Shown in pieces: positions 46,126-46,283 of a stretch of DNA of 46,283 nt (positions within the stretch are counted from its first letter, which is position 1; the number at the start of each line of letters is the position of its first letter). Where the stretch lies: NCBI GenBank assembly GCA_032988165.1, contig JANTQF010000286.1:1-46283 (forward strand), in the 5' to 3' direction. Source of the DNA: Emmonsiellopsis sp. PD_33 (lineage: Eukaryota > Ascomycota > Eurotiomycetes > Onygenales > Ajellomycetaceae). The translations under genes were made by a program, and so were the position numbers. The notes beneath the pieces are model-generated. The model ran no database searches and was not told the DNA's origin. It saw only the letters and a program-made list of their open reading frames with translations.

Positions 46126-46283
46126 GATATGTTCTGTTCTGGTCTGAAATAAATAATAGCAGTTTTCAGGCCATTAGTGAGGCAGGCCCCTGCCATAGAT
46201 TCAGATAGATATTGAAGAGCTTCCAGGCTGGAGTAGCTAAGATGTTTATACTACAGGGCTGTTAATACTAGTATGAGAAGCTG

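Larger units (their letters stand above)
44581..46283. other. Upstream region of the RasGEF gene, no gene seen
   Basis: GC-rich DNA next to the gene grades into AT-richer DNA. Repeats are present (GACAAACT units 44892-44925, TACCC units 45829-45862, GGGGA units 46101-46125). No frame shows a domain; the right edge may enter the promoter of a neighbour outside the window. Confidence 0.45.

Overview
The window looks like nuclear DNA of a filamentous ascomycete, most likely an Aspergillus/Penicillium-type Eurotiales fungus. The basis is many short introns (about 48-144 nt, GTRNGT donors, CTRAC-like branch sites, YAG acceptors), an intron-rich RPL15 gene, and families typical of these fungi: Hul4, PSP1, DUF4360, fungal HNH, and a GTPase-RasGEF protein. 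No bacterial operon, CRISPR array, rRNA or tRNA gene was recognised. The genus is an inference.

Layout. 1-5.5 kb: a fungal HNH-endonuclease gene (+, cut by the left edge) converges on a complete Hul4-type HECT E3 ligase (-). 5.5-21.2 kb is gene-poor accessory DNA. It holds one intact MFS sugar transporter (-, 9951-11603), a 412-bp Tourist/PIF-Harbinger-like MITE with a TTA duplication (8890-9301), and at least four decayed genes. These are an unrecognised relic at 6.7-7.2 kb, a small secreted-protein gene broken by a nonsense codon and a frameshift (7.5-8.1 kb), a kinase-like pseudogene (15.4-16.4 kb, -), and another relic with four internal stops (16.7-17.2 kb). 21.2-22.1 kb: a secreted DUF4360 protein (+). 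23.7-26.7 kb: RPL15 (-) with an intron ending exactly at its start codon, then an uncharacterised acidic, coiled-coil-like protein (-). 29.0-31.7 kb: a PSP1-domain protein (-). 31.7-38.3 kb: a 6.6-kb stretch without a convincing gene. 38.3-39.5 kb: the mitochondrial Fe-S protein Nfu1 (-). 40.9-44.6 kb: a protein with an N-terminal Ras-like P-loop domain fused to RasGEF_N and RasGEF domains (-), with a reading-frame conflict between its first two exons. 44.6-46.3 kb: gene-free upstream DNA with simple repeats.

The housekeeping genes (HECT ligase, RPL15, PSP1, Nfu1, RasGEF) are spliced and, except for the RasGEF 5' end, intact; they do not form a pathway. The accessory part (about 6-21 kb) is an eroding block in which the transporter, next to relics and a MITE, is the only clearly intact gene. 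All exon joins given here come from reading splice signals and frames by eye; none was checked against transcripts or databases.
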